Source: Planctomycetaceae bacterium (GTDB lineage Bacteria > Planctomycetota > Planctomycetia > Planctomycetales > Planctomycetaceae). From it: a stretch of 64,000 nucleotides of DNA. Below the pieces are notes generated by a model. It saw only the letters and a list, made by a program, of their open reading frames with translations, had not been told where the DNA came from and did no database searches. This document shows positions 30,601-36,399 of the stretch, one piece after another (position 1 is the stretch's first letter; every line of letters starts with the position of its first letter). The stretch lies in the NCBI GenBank assembly GCA_019636285.1, contig JAHBXV010000025.1:1-64000 (forward strand), given 5' to 3'. Position numbers and translations under genes: made by a program.

Positions 30601-33600
30601 GTTACCGGACTGCAGAATCACATCGGATGCAGCGCCATTCCCGTTGAGTGTCGCGTTGCCGAGTGTCATTCCTCCGGCGCTGGTGACCGTCAGATTACCC
30701 GTCGTGGCCGTGAGCACGGCTGCCGACGACGTGGCATTGATCGCCCCCGCTGCTGTCGCACCCGTCTGGAGCGCGACCGAGGAACCTTCGATACCGCCGG
30801 CCAGCGTGATCGCGCCGGTGTGATTGATGCCGACCGTCCCGACCGCATCGACGCTGCCGCCAGTGGCGATGGCGAAGGTTCCCGCGCCCGTCGAGCTGAA
30901 AGCGTTGTCAGACGTCGTTGCACCACCAAGCGACACTGCCGCGCCATGCCCGAGCGTCACATTCGCGGCGTCGAGGAGCCCGGCACCCTTGGTGAAGCTT
31001 CCGGTTCCATGCGAGGTGAAGTCGCCATCGGCCTGCACATTGCCGTTGAGCGCCACCGCGCCGTTGTGATCCAGGTCGACCTTGCCGGTGACATCGAGCA
31101 ACGTCGACCCGGCCTGGGTGAAGCCACCTGCTCCACCGGAGACGAAGTCGGCACCAACAGTTGCATTGCTGTTCAGCGTCACAGTCCCGGTATGCGCGAG
31201 AGTCATGCCGCCGTCGATCGTCAAATTCTTCCCGGCTGTCGTGGCGAAGGTCGATCCGCCAGTCGACGAGAAGTCGCCGTTCGCCGTGACAAGACCAACC
31301 ACAACAGCCTGATTGCCAGATTGCAGAATGACATCGGAAGCAGCGCCGTTCCCTTGAAGGGTCGCGTTGGCGAGCGTCATGCCTCCCGCGCTGGTGAGCG
31401 TGAGGTCGCCCGTGGTCGCCGTCAGCACGGCTGCCGTCGACGTCGCATCAATTGCCCCCGCTGCTGTCGCGCCCGTCTGAAGCGAGACCGAAGAACCTTC
31501 GATGCCGCCGGCCAGCGTAATCGCTCCGGTGTGATTGATGCCGACCGTGCCTACCGCATCGATGCTGCCGCCAGTCGCGACGGCGAATGTCCCCGCGCCT
31601 GTCGAACTGAAGACATCAGCCGAGGTCGTCGTCCCTGCGAATGAAACGGCTCCGCCATGCCCAAGCGTGACGTTCGCCGCGTCGAGTTGAGAACCCGCGC
31701 TCTGCGTGAAGGTGCTCGTTCCATTCGAGGTGAAGTCCAAATCGGCCTGCACGTTGCCGTTGAGAGCCACGGCGCCGTTATGGTCCAGATCGACCTTGCC
31801 CGTCACGTCGAGCAGCGTGGACGCCGCCTGGGTGAAGCCACCCGCTCCGCCGGAGACGAAGTCGGCTCCCACGGTGGTATTGCTGTTCAATGTCACCGTA
31901 CTGGCATGCGCGAGCGTCATGCCGCCATCGATGTTAATCGCTTTGCCCGTGGTCGTCGCGAAGGTCAATCCGCCGGTGGACGAGAAGTCGCCCGTGGTCG
32001 TCACCACGCCCACCGTCACGGCCTGGTTGCCGGATTGCAAAATCACATCGGACGCTACGCCATTCCCATTGAGCGTCGCATTGCCAAGCGTCATTCCCCC
32101 GGCGCTGGTCAGCGAAAGATCGCCAGTCGTGGCCGTCAGCACCGCTGCCGCAGTGGTCGCGTTAATCGCGGTGGCCGTCGTGGCTCCCGTCTGGAGAGAA
32201 ACCGAAGAGCCCTCGATGCCGCCGGTCAGGGTGATGGCCCCGGTGTGGTTGATGCCGACCGCTCCCCCGGCGTCGATGCTTCCACCAGCCGCGACGGCAA
32301 ACGTGCCATTGCCACTGGAGGAGAAGCTATCAACGACCTGGACCGGTCCGGCAAGGCTCACCGCGCCGGCATGCGTGAGCGTCGCCGAATTGGCAATCAA
32401 GGTTCCCGTCGTCGCCTGCGTGAAGCCACCCGCCCCACCGGATGCGATATTGCCAACCGCATCGAGAGTCCCAGCGAGTGTGACCAATCCGCCGCGAGTG
32501 AGCGTGACATCTCCGCCGACATCGACAAGAACGCCGCTGGAAATCGTAAGTGCCCCGGCACCGTTCGAAGTCAGGTTGCCATCGACCGTCACCGCCTGCC
32601 CGAGCGTCACGGCTCCCTGGGCATTCAGGGCTGCATCGCCATCGATATTCAACAGTCCGCCGGTCGCCATGGAGAACGCCCCGCCGGCCGTCACCGTCAG
32701 ATCATCGCCCGCATGAACCTGGCGAACGGCGACGGCTGAGGTGGCCAGAGTACCAGCCGTCAAAGTCACGTCGCCGGTTCCCGCCGTGGTGGCCGAGAAG
32801 TCGGTCGTGGTGAGGTTGATCGCACCGGCAGTCACCACTTCGATTTTGCCGGTGTCCGCGGTGATCGTGAAGCTGCCGCTCGACAGGATTGAGTTGGTGC
32901 TCGTCGAATCCGATTCAATACGGACGTTCGCGCCGGAAATGTCGGAGCGCAGCGTGATGGTGCCGACATGATCGATGAGCACATCCCCCACGACATCGAT
33001 CGAAGAACCCGCGGTCTGGCTGAATGTTCCGCCGCCGGTCGCCTGGAAGCCGCCAGACGTGGTGGTCGTGACACCGCGCACGGTAATGTTGCTGCCTGCC
33101 TGCACGGTCACGTTGCCCGTGGTTGCCGCCAGGCTTCCGGCCGTGAAATTGACGCTGCCACCAGCATGCGAGGCAACCAGCATCACGCCGTTTGCACCGA
33201 GAATCGAAGCCGCGGCGACGTTGCCCAGAATCGCATTCGCTGAGTTCGCTGCTGAAGTGATCGACACCATGTCGTCGGCGATCACCCCGGCCGCGATCGT
33301 CACGGTCCCGCCATGGTTGATGATGACATCGCCCGCCGTATGAATCGAACCGCCCGCGACGAGGCTGAACGTCCCACCGGCGTTCGAGGTGAAGTCGCCG
33401 CCACTGGTGGTCGTGACCGTTCCAACCGTGACATTGGTAGCCGCGTCGAGGTCAACCGTGCCTGCGGCGATGAGCGTCCCGCTGCCAAAACTGACTGCCC
33501 CGACAGTAGCGTTCAGATCGATGTCGCCGGCGGTCGCCGTCAGCACGGCGTTGGTCGTAGCCGCCGAGATGGCACTCGCCCCGGCGGCATCTGAGATCAT

Positions 33601-35310
33601 TTCAATGAAGCTGCCCGTGACGGCTTCGCGAATCGTGATCGTGCCGCCGTGATCGAGGACCACGCCATCGACGACATTGATCGATCCGCCAGTGGCCAGA
33701 AGAAATGTTCCGCCAGCCGTCGATGAAAACCCGCCCGATCCCGTCGTGGTCACCGTCGAAACAGTGACGTTGTTGTTGGCGACGATCTCGACGTTGCCGT
33801 TCGTTGCCGCAAGTGTGCCGGAGGTGAAGTTCACGCTCCCCTGCGTGGCTGTCAGCGAAACATCGCCACCCGTCGATTGAAACGCGCCGGCGGCCGTCCC
33901 CGCGAAAATGGCATTCGTGCTCGTTGAATTCGAAGTCACCGCGACCGAAGAACCTTCCACCGTTCCGCGAACCGTGACCGTTCCCCCGTGGTCGATCACC
34001 ACGGCTTCGTCGGCGAGCAGATTGCGGCCCGCCGTTGGCATGTTGAACGTCCCGGTCCCCGTGGACGAGAACCCACCCCCCAGGTCCACGTTCTGCGACA
34101 CGCTCACGTTGCCGCCGGTGACGGCGAGGCTCGCGGTCGTCAGCGTGATGGTGTTTGATCCGCCCAGCGTGATCGTGTCGGCCGCTTGTCCCTGAATGGT
34201 GAGCGAACCCGTCGGGTCGGCGAACGTCGTGTTCTCGATTGTCGTCCCGGCGAGCGTCATCATTCCCGCGCCGTTGTCGCTCAGCGTGACGGAGTCGGTC
34301 GTCGTCGGCAGTACGAAAACGATATTGGCCGAAGTTCCCGTGTTGGTAATCGGCTCGAGCCCGGCGAACGTGACGACCTGCGAATCGAGATCGATGGTTC
34401 CCGAACTGGCGTTGACGAACGTGTAGGTCGTGGTGGTGTGGTTGCCCCCCTCCAGGAACAGGCTGTCGCTTCCCGTGCCCCCCAGCCCGTCGAACGACAC
34501 GCCCCCTGTCGGAATCGGCGAACCGCCGCTGAAGTCGACCGTCAGTGAATCGCTGCTGTTCGTCGCCCCATCGATGTCCAGCAGGTTCGTGTTCGCGATG
34601 TTGTGCCGACCCACCAGGATGCCGTTCCGCGTGACATCGAAGTAGTCGTCGCTGGTATCCATCGGCGTACCGTTGTCGTCGGCCGTCAACTCATAGTGCC
34701 CGGCTCCCGCGAACGTGACGTTGCCGCCTGGCGTGATTCCCACGTTCAGCGCGGGTTGCGCGCCACCCGGCGCGCTGCCATTGAGGTACAGTCCCTTCGA
34801 CGCTGATAGCCCTGCGTCATCGCCGAACGTCACCGTTGTTAAACCGCCGCCCCCTTCGACATGAATCACATCACTCGCGGCAATCCGGCTGTCGAAGACC
34901 ACTCCTTCAATGGTGTCGTCGACGAATACCTTCGTGACTGACATCGGGTCGGGGTTCTCGAACGACACCGTCTGGACATCGCCATCGCCGATGATGTTGA
35001 TCTTCAGCGATGAATTCAGCGCCGTCGTGAAATCGACGGTTCCGATGGTTTCCATGCTGTCGATGGTCAGGTTACCGCTGTCGACCGAGACGATTACCGT
35101 GTCGTTGCCGGTGACGGTCACGTCCAGTTGATTCGGGTCTACCGCATTCGGAACGACGCTCACCGACAGCACTCGCCGGTCTTCCAACCGACGTGGTTTC
35201 AATCGCGGCGTCGCGCGCGATGCCGTCGAGCGCTGACGTTCGCGGTCCTGCAGCGACGACCACAACCAGTCGCTGAGTTGCGAACGGGGGGAAGAGTCCC
35301 TGGAACTCAT
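15628..35310 (-). CDS. giant repetitive beta-helix-like surface protein (about 6560 aa)
   Basis: One uninterrupted frame of 6560 codons from ATG 35310; another in-frame ATG at 35352 would add 14 residues. The basic N-terminus contains RRLEDRRVLSV, a variant of the planctomycete LEPR-XLL motif found at the start of exported repeat proteins. The body is Gly/Thr/Ala/Ser/Val-rich, with short repeats of the type DHxGxVTLxG and GGTFSxxxGxSI, as in haemagglutinin- or adhesin-like parallel beta-helices. Residues about 990-2430 hold seven long repeats (711/714 or 591 bp), and about 5140-5790 hold seven 276-bp repeats. The last 400 residues are non-repetitive and acidic, with Ig- or calcium-binding-like patches, ending in a basic, Ser-rich tail. 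No autotransporter barrel, TPS domain, LPXTG or C-terminal anchor is seen. Cys is nearly absent. Adhesion or surface-layer function is inferred. Confidence 0.9.
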   Translation of the reverse strand: MSSRDSSPRSQLSDWLWSSLQDRERQRSTASRATPRLKPRRLEDRRVLSVSVVPNAVDPNQLDVTVTGNDTVIVSVDSGNLTIDSMETIGTVDFTTALNSSLKINIIGDGDVQTVSFENPDPMSVTKVFVDDTIEGVVFDSRIAASDVIHVEGGGGLTTVTFGDDAGLSASKGLYLNGSAPGGAQPALNVGITPGGNVTFAGAGHYELTADDNGTPMDTSDDYFDVTRNGILVGRHNIANTNLLDIDGATNSSDSLTVDFSGGSPIPTGGVSFDGLGGTGSDSLFLEGGNHTTTTYTFVNASSGTIDLDSQVVTFAGLEPITNTGTSANIVFVLPTTTDSVTLSDNGAGMMTLAGTTIENTTFADPTGSLTIQGQAADTITLGGSNTITLTTASLAVTGGNVSVSQNVDLGGGFSSTGTGTFNMPTAGRNLLADEAVVIDHGGTVTVRGTVEGSSVAVTSNSTSTNAIFAGTAAGAFQSTGGDVSLTATQGSVNFTSGTLAATNGNVEIVANNNVTVSTVTTTGSGGFSSTAGGTFLLATGGSINVVDGVVLDHGGTITIREAVTGSFIEMISDAAGASAISAATTNAVLTATAGDIDLNATVGAVSFGSGTLIAAGTVDLDAATNVTVGTVTTTSGGDFTSNAGGTFSLVAGGSIHTAGDVIINHGGTVTIAAGVIADDMVSITSAANSANAILGNVAAASILGANGVMLVASHAGGSVNFTAGSLAATTGNVTVQAGSNITVRGVTTTTSGGFQATGGGTFSQTAGSSIDVVGDVLIDHVGTITLRSDISGANVRIESDSTSTNSILSSGSFTITADTGKIEVVTAGAINLTTTDFSATTAGTGDVTLTAGTLATSAVAVRQVHAGDDLTVTAGGAFSMATGGLLNIDGDAALNAQGAVTLGQAVTVDGNLTSNGAGALTISSGVLVDVGGDVTLTRGGLVTLAGTLDAVGNIASGGAGGFTQATTGTLIANSATLTHAGAVSLAGPVQVVDSFSSSGNGTFAVAAGGSIDAGGAVGINHTGAITLTGGIEGSSVSLQTGATTATAINATTAAAVLTATTGDLSLTSAGGMTLGNATLNGNGVASDVILQSGNQAVTVGVVTTTGDFSSTGGLTFATTTGKAINIDGGMTLAHASTVTLNSNTTVGADFVSGGAGGFTQAASTLLDVTGKVDLDHNGAVALNGNVQADLDFTSNGTSTFTQSAGSQLDAANVTLGHGGAVSFAGTTTSADVFSSTGAGTFAVATGGSIDAVGTVGINHTGAITLAGGIEGSSVSLQTGATAAGAIDATSTAAVLTATTGDLTLTSAGGMTLANATLQGNGAASDVILQSGNQAVVVGLVTANGDFSSTGGSTFATTAGKNLTIDGGMTLAHTGTVTLNSNATVGADFVSGGAGGFTQAGSTLLDVTGKVDLDHNGAVALNGNVQADGDFTSHGTGSFTKGAGLLDAANVTLGHGAAVSLGGATTSDNAFSSTGAGTFAIATGGSVDAVGTVGINHTGAITLAGGIEGSSVALQTGATAAGAINATSSAAVLTATTGNLTVTSAGGMTLGNATLNGNGAASDVILQSGNQAVTVGVVTTTGAFSSFGGSTFATTNGKAINVDGELTLLHAGTVTLNSNATVGTNFVSGGSGGFTQAASTLIDAAGKVDLDHDGAVSLAGQVQAVDSFSSHGTGTFAIAAGGSIDAGGAVDIDHVGAITLAGGIEGSFVTLQTDATTATAINATSAAAVITATSGNIEFTSAGGMSLANATLQTNSAASDIILQSGNQAVEVGVVTAAGNFGSIGGSTFATTAGKTITTGGTVYLSHAGTVTLNSNAIVGLHFVSEGAGGFTQAASTLIDATGKVDLDHNGAVSLAGTVQADDNFSSNGTGTFAVVAGGSIDAVGAVVIHHSGAITLAGGIEGSFVTLQTDSTTAGAINATSTAAVITATSGNIEFTSAGGMSLANATLNGNGAASDVILQSGNQAVTVGVVTTSDDLSSTGGSTFATTAGKTITAGGSANLSHTGTVTLNSDAIVGINFISGGAGGFTQVASTLLDVTGIVDLDHNGAVALNGSVQVDGDFTSHGSGTFTQGTGALLDAANVTLGHGGAVSLAGTTTSDNVFNSTGAGTFAVATGGSIDAVGAVSVNHTGAITLAGGIEGSSVALQTGANVAAAIDATSAAAILTATTGNLTLTSAGGMALANATLNGNGAASDVILNSGNQAVTVGVVTTTGDFSSTGGSTFATTASKALNIGTDVTLAHAGTVTLNSNATVGGDFVSGGAGGFTQATSTLLDVTGKVDLDHNGAVALNGNVQADGDFTSHGTGSFTKGAGLLDAANVTLGHGGAVSLGGTTTTAGVFNSGGAGTFAVATGGTIDAVGAVGINHTGAITLAGGIEGSSVSLQSGATTATAINATSSAAVLTATTGNLNLTSAGGMALGNATLNGNGAASDVVLNSGNQAVVVGVITTSGDLSSTGGSSFATTAGKALNIGTDVTLAHAGTVTLNSLTSVGGDFISGGAGGFTQAASTLLDVTGKVDLDHNGAVALNGNVQADGDFTSHGASTFTQGAGALVNAANVTLGHNGAVSLSGTTTSGDVFNSTGTGTFTVTGTGLIDVPGNVTVNHGGIVLIDGTILGDSTVAITSGSTDAAAVHVNGTVTALGTNLNVTATNGGIDTVDGSLSATNGTIALGAAGQPIAVGNLAAVTIQSTGGGTFTQAAGKSMTAGAGGIALNHVGLVTLNGASSGSSLTSTGAGGFTLATGGTLTGFAGGTVLTHNGAVAINGQANLTGNFSSSGNGGLTVASGGLLQSTGVIDLDHNGAVAINGTVSGNVVSSDGTGTFTLAATGSVTGTTSVDIHHGGVVTLSGLIDGGTVDVSSAATGTAITGSVASTNIMADGSLKLTASNATGSISLTNGSLVSDNGPIVLTAGANVTVNDITTNTAGGFTSTGGGTFSQTLGGQIQVVGDVLVDHGGTITLRDAVTGDNVTLKTASTTANAVLSSGVISLTATGGDINVESAGGINLTTANLLAASGAVSLTAGPAATSNVAVRQVQTQDDFTVSAGGAFDIGTGGSLTVGNDAVLNANGLVTLARPVTVTGDLRSTGTGALTVSSGVLVDVGGDVAIVRGGLVTISGTVDADGEFASGGAGGLTLSSGASILAEDVVLTHNGAVSLAGAVATDLDFTSTGNSTFAVAAGGSVVAGDEVTVHHTGEISLSGPITGATVFLQSDSTSSLAVRAVTSGALVTATTGDLDIVTAGGISFAAGDLIATTGNISLISGAQPTIVGDVTTPGTFSSSGGGTFSTTTGTLIDAASVILAHTGAVTINTAVVLSGDFESGGAGGFTVTSTGSLDVDGHVALTHNGAVSLSGPIDAGTSFSSIGAGTFALNANGDITAVTTATINHQGTVTLADSLTAASVAITSTSTSSLAISDSSTNAVITATTGNLEITSSGGISIDQGALHATLGTIDLSAGAQLVVVKEATAGTNFESSGASGFTLIAGGFINADNDVVLLHDGAVTLSGSVDAGNDVRSSGLGSFTQSSGAIITADNDVRLNHQGTVSLGAATTAGGVFESLGGGSFSLAASGSIAATGSATITHDGTVSFNSTVNAADISVTSNSPLAGAIQAVTSGTVLTATSGDLTMTSAGGIDFGSGTLQAPMGNITLMAGNAVTIGQASAGIDFTSTGTGTFELVTGGNINTLGNVLVDHDGNITLRGTITGKSITVDSASTAGTAIFATTASVILNTTGGDLTLTSAGGINFTAGELHATGGSVLLTAGPQAVTVKTVTATGNVESTGAGTFELVTGGVIDATGDVVIDHVGAITFRGPVFGQSISIDSDATSANAVFATTGAAILATSGGDLTITSAGGINFAAGDLHAVGGSVVLTSGAQAVTVKAVTATGNVISNGDGTFEVVTNGSIQATGNVDIDHAGTVSFRGPVIGQSITLNSDSTAANAIFAATSSAVLTTTAGDLTITSAGGINFGAGELHANGGSVLLTSGAQLTRLKTVTATDNIESTGIGNFDLVAGASLTAQGDVVIDHAGSVAFDGITQGANVTVTSGSTLTTAISASTATTQVIATTGNLQLTATNGGIGFGVAHLQATQGDVLLQSQTTTTVKTVVAGSDFQSLGNGTFDTATLGTSILAGDNVVIDHAGTVTFRGAIEGDDVFIKTGSNGTNALLAAGAPASLTARTGDVELVSAGGINVIASSVAAQTGNVLLTAAGNMNVGNISAGTNVESNGGGFFNTTAGTLIEAAGDVDLNHQNTITFRGTVKGANVYADSNGGATPGILAVGGATVEATNGNVELTTSDDVDFISGVLVASHDIILTSGDFVRVNKATAGNDFVSMGGGFFDTAGTGSNIQATGDVEITHTGSVTFRGAVTGKNITVDSSGSASSGISGTNPTVLAATGGDITLTSSRSVDFISSTLIASNDVVLSSGTFARVETVQAGGDFISTGTGTFDMNSTASSIVAQGNIEIEHNGVVTVRGIMEADAVTITSHATNINAVRSTPAGDITARDGNLTINSDGGIDFISGTLTATNGDILLTSANTANGLIRVDDVTTTGNFVATGGGNFDMSSGGSFIQATGDVTVTMGGSVVTRGPIQAANIALTATNTNSDVLILSTLTTPGGDITISAGDDIVLNAVGNLFSQNGNISLTATGGQFVQVDGSVIDAGSGEIDLFAHEDIAIAFLKTTNATDNAIRIESTTGRLLDSDTNGGLDIVANSAGALVTIRTGAGVEPTNPGDTANPLETQIDRLDLVNQTGEVRIAEVDDLILRQLVQNSTDKVVLEVGGDLTVGEVAGPAVGLQSADGDVTLCVDGDVHLEKSIDLGLGTLRVRTDGSVTQTAVGTITAQGFGVRAAGEVDLDADNDVELFAADVGGSLHFDDIDGFTIGTITADECLATDIVGVTVGGDFTLCLNGGLTISNAMTVGGTLRIDANGTVTQTADGVITADVFGIRTTTGDISLQAANDVNTLAAQNTASGGQILFRDIDDLVIGEVSANSCFIATTGVITNDGTIDIHVDSLLLDVTRDVTAGDGAITLSAGTNSDIVVRTGIAISNLTKDLTLDAGRDITLEDAVTVTSQGGSVLLESGRDMLFGDDVEVSTKSAGTLTLHTGTITAGGSLTAGDRVVLSTESGDQFVDSTGNASFGNNLEVTTQSGDVDWQINGLLDVGNVATILSNGGNVTVTTGNNADFGTQLVVNTAGGELAVDVTGNLNVGASATLTSGAGSQFVTTTGSATFGDNLKVTTLNGDVDWNIGTQLLVGNSAMFTTSGGDVDITTGGNATVGNLWSVTTSGGELNVDVTGNLSVGPNATLNSGAGNQSVTTTGSATFGDTLKVMSLNGDVDWNIGTQLLVGNTAMFTTNGGDVDITTGGNTTIGNLWSVTTAGGELTVDVTGNLNVGPNATLNSGSGNQSVTTTGNATFGSNLQVTTQNADVDWTIGELLQVGNLATITTSGGDVTILTGNNATVGTQWTVNTAGGMLTVDVDGNLNVGANATLTSGAGNQFVTTTGSAAFGDNLKVTTLNGNVDWLIGTQLLVGNTAMFSTSGGDVDITTGGNATIGNLWSVTTAGGELTVDVTGNLNVGPNATLNSSAGNQSITTTGSATFGDNLKVTTLNGDVAWTIGTQLLVGNAAMFTTGGGDLDITTGGNATIGNLWSVTTAGGELTVDVTGNLNVGPNATLNTAAGNQIFTTTGSATIGDNLKVTTQNADVDWTIGTQLLVGNAAMFSTAGGDVAITTGGNATIGNQWSVTTSGGELTVDVTGNLNVGPNATLNTGTGDQSFSTTGNAAFGNDLRMTTTSGDLDFDVGGSLTTGLRSILTTTTGTIVVVAGNNVSIGASSQWTTSNSAASISVKAGNNLTIGDASLIRTQAAKITLLAGNNFQLGTSGQILSQGGEVAITTTSGTQQYLAQSRVDTTGGKLTILSGNDVLLAAGARWTTAGGALAATSQNGAITLVDTSLVDAGAGTVRLLARNSITVSDIRSTNASGSAVIVDSTTGAILDADNGTGIDITAPTVALKASTGIGAANPLELATTVLAAENDNGSIRVNNTVGSGTLTIGTTGGISGINTAGSIEVINAGTIRVNDDVTSRPANGNIVLTANGAGSDLVINQQVSALGNASQSGGIVLTAGRDLVINDTDDVDNGSASSGDIVLSRAGKVEGNAGREVVIGPNVIVRSSTGSVTQVIPYLADLSTPQVGATGTATISGQMGRTYDTNLQVQVNWDEFDPSVNDQYVEPGDPRNIEQDPNSPVDFTYDHVYTANPNAENQAADIQIGITVTHDPNIVFTQGQPLPEIPGVVYDLNSYSTFSLAPVPGDGIGSFPFEITPLESNLIFPEPPRFDPSLLAVTPFVDQGLNDVLLELASDASGVGERTLRLQILDLDGSVVDEVNLPVDALDQFDELTSKLPDGTYRLLLVEPGEQQGRLVYEFTTRNGRISAGHDFDGDRPPSLDLPGNMMPNEAAPADALDPENAALEAANDDVTVTATVPTWAAARLRLAIQRHEAADSSRGDTQDGTETSTEMAASGVVATVATMAADPRRRFSRAVRALRRRNVVPAVDKSSDQLVSSNS
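17980..19930 (-). repeat. seven tandem 276-bp in-frame repeats
   Basis: Inside the giant gene the same site recurs at 18105, 18381, 18657, 18933, 19209, 19485 and about 19761, always exactly 276 bp apart (92 codons). Each unit encodes an ELTVDVTGNLNVGPNATL, then a GNQSVTTTGSATFGDNLKV, then a DWxIGTQLLVGN element. Length is rigidly kept while sequence varies, which fits three beta-helix rungs per unit. Confidence 0.9.
28100..32400 (-). repeat. seven long in-frame repeats of 711/714 and 591 bp
   Basis: The coding element for HTGAITLAGGIEGSS recurs at 28211, 28922, 29636, 30227, 30818, 31529 and 32243. The spacings are 711, 714, 591, 591, 711 and 714 bp. The short units lack about 40 codons, the LDAANVTLGHGGAVSL element. 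Some units are nearly identical at the DNA level, for example around 28341-28500 and 30950-31110. Confidence 0.9.
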
Positions 35311-35352
35311 GGCGCGTCTCGCGAGGACGGTGGGTGGCGGAACGTGCGGCAT

Positions 35353-35752
35353 ATGTGCTCAAAACTGAGCACGGCTCACAATCCGCGAATCCATCCAAAA
35401 GGGCGGAAAAATGGCAAAAGTCCGTCAAAGAGTCTAAAGCCGCCGGATTCGCGTTGTCCAGACGCCACGTCCATTTGTTCACCGGATAACGTCTTTTTAT
35501 CCAAGTACTTAGCCGCTTCTCCCGCCTCTCCCCGATGTGCGCCGATGTTGCGGCTGGGAAACGGGTTGCTGGCAAACAACAACAGCAACCCCCCCTCGCC
35601 TTGTCCGCTCGCGACGGCTTGTCTCAAGATGCCGACTTTAACGGCTGCGCTAGCTATGACCTGTACACCGGTTTTTCGAGTCTTGCCCCCGCCTGGGCGT
35701 CGATAGACCGAACGATTCGGGACTTTGTTTTGGTACCCACGGAGGGGCGATC
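35353..35752. promoter_or_regulatory. divergent intergenic region between giant gene and secreted protein gene
   Basis: These 400 bp lie between two divergent starts and should hold promoters for both. The stretch includes an AT-richer patch near 35500 (GTCTTTTTATCCAAG) and a strong GGAGGGG ribosome-binding site at 35741-35747 for the plus-strand gene. No RNA gene or convincing extra coding frame is seen. Confidence 0.4.
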
Positions 35753-36376
35753 GTGCGGCTTCACCTATCCACTTGCGCGACGCTCGCCCTGCTGGTGCCG
35801 GTGTCGCTCGCCGTCGCGCAAGACGTCCCGCCCGCACCAGATAACGCTTCCACCAGCCCGAATTCCGCGGCCGCGCTCCCCGACCAGTTGCAGGAAGCCG
35901 TCGATCCGGTCGCGATTCCCGGCATTCAGACATTGACGGCCAGTTCCCGCATTCCAGCTGGCCTGTTACCCGAAAACCGGGCTCGCAAGCCGCTCATCCA
36001 GGCGGCTGCCATGGAAGCCGAAGTCGATTGTCCCCAGCGCGGGCTGATCCTCGTCGAAAAGCAGTGGCGGGCGCCAGCGATGCGGCACCTCCCGCTGTTG
36101 TTCGAGGAGCCCAACCTCGAGCGCAACGGCTGGGAACGCGGCTGCCGACCCACCGTGATGGCCAACTGCCACCCGGCCGCTCACCAAAGCCTGGTCCAGC
36201 CGTTCGTGTCGGCTGGCCACTTCTTCGGCCGCATTCCGCTCGTGATTCTGACCGTGGCCGATTCCGAGCCCTGCGTGCCGATCTATACGTTCGGCGACGA
36301 TGTTCCCAACAGCCCCGAATGCTACCGTCGCTACGGGCTGTTCCAGATTAAGGACCGCGACTGGTGGCATGACTGA
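35753..36376 (+). CDS. secreted cysteine-containing planctomycete protein of unknown function
   Basis: This 207-residue protein starts at GTG 35753, six bases after a GGAGGGG ribosome-binding site. A signal peptide covers about residues 1-22, ending VSLAVAQ before DVPP. A Pro/Ser/Ala linker follows. The C-terminal part (about 85-205) contains several Cys residues and the motifs PLLFEEPNLERNGW and FVSAGHFFGRIPLV. I associate these with a conserved secreted domain of planctomycetes of unknown role, from memory rather than a search. Cys pairs suggest disulfides outside the cytoplasm. It is divergent from the giant surface protein and convergent with the methyltransferase gene, 23 bp away. Confidence 0.8.
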   Translation: MRLHLSTCATLALLVPVSLAVAQDVPPAPDNASTSPNSAAALPDQLQEAVDPVAIPGIQTLTASSRIPAGLLPENRARKPLIQAAAMEAEVDCPQRGLILVEKQWRAPAMRHLPLLFEEPNLERNGWERGCRPTVMANCHPAAHQSLVQPFVSAGHFFGRIPLVILTVADSEPCVPIYTFGDDVPNSPECYRRYGLFQIKDRDWWHD

Positions 36377-36399
36377 TCGCCGCCGGGCGCGATCACGCG

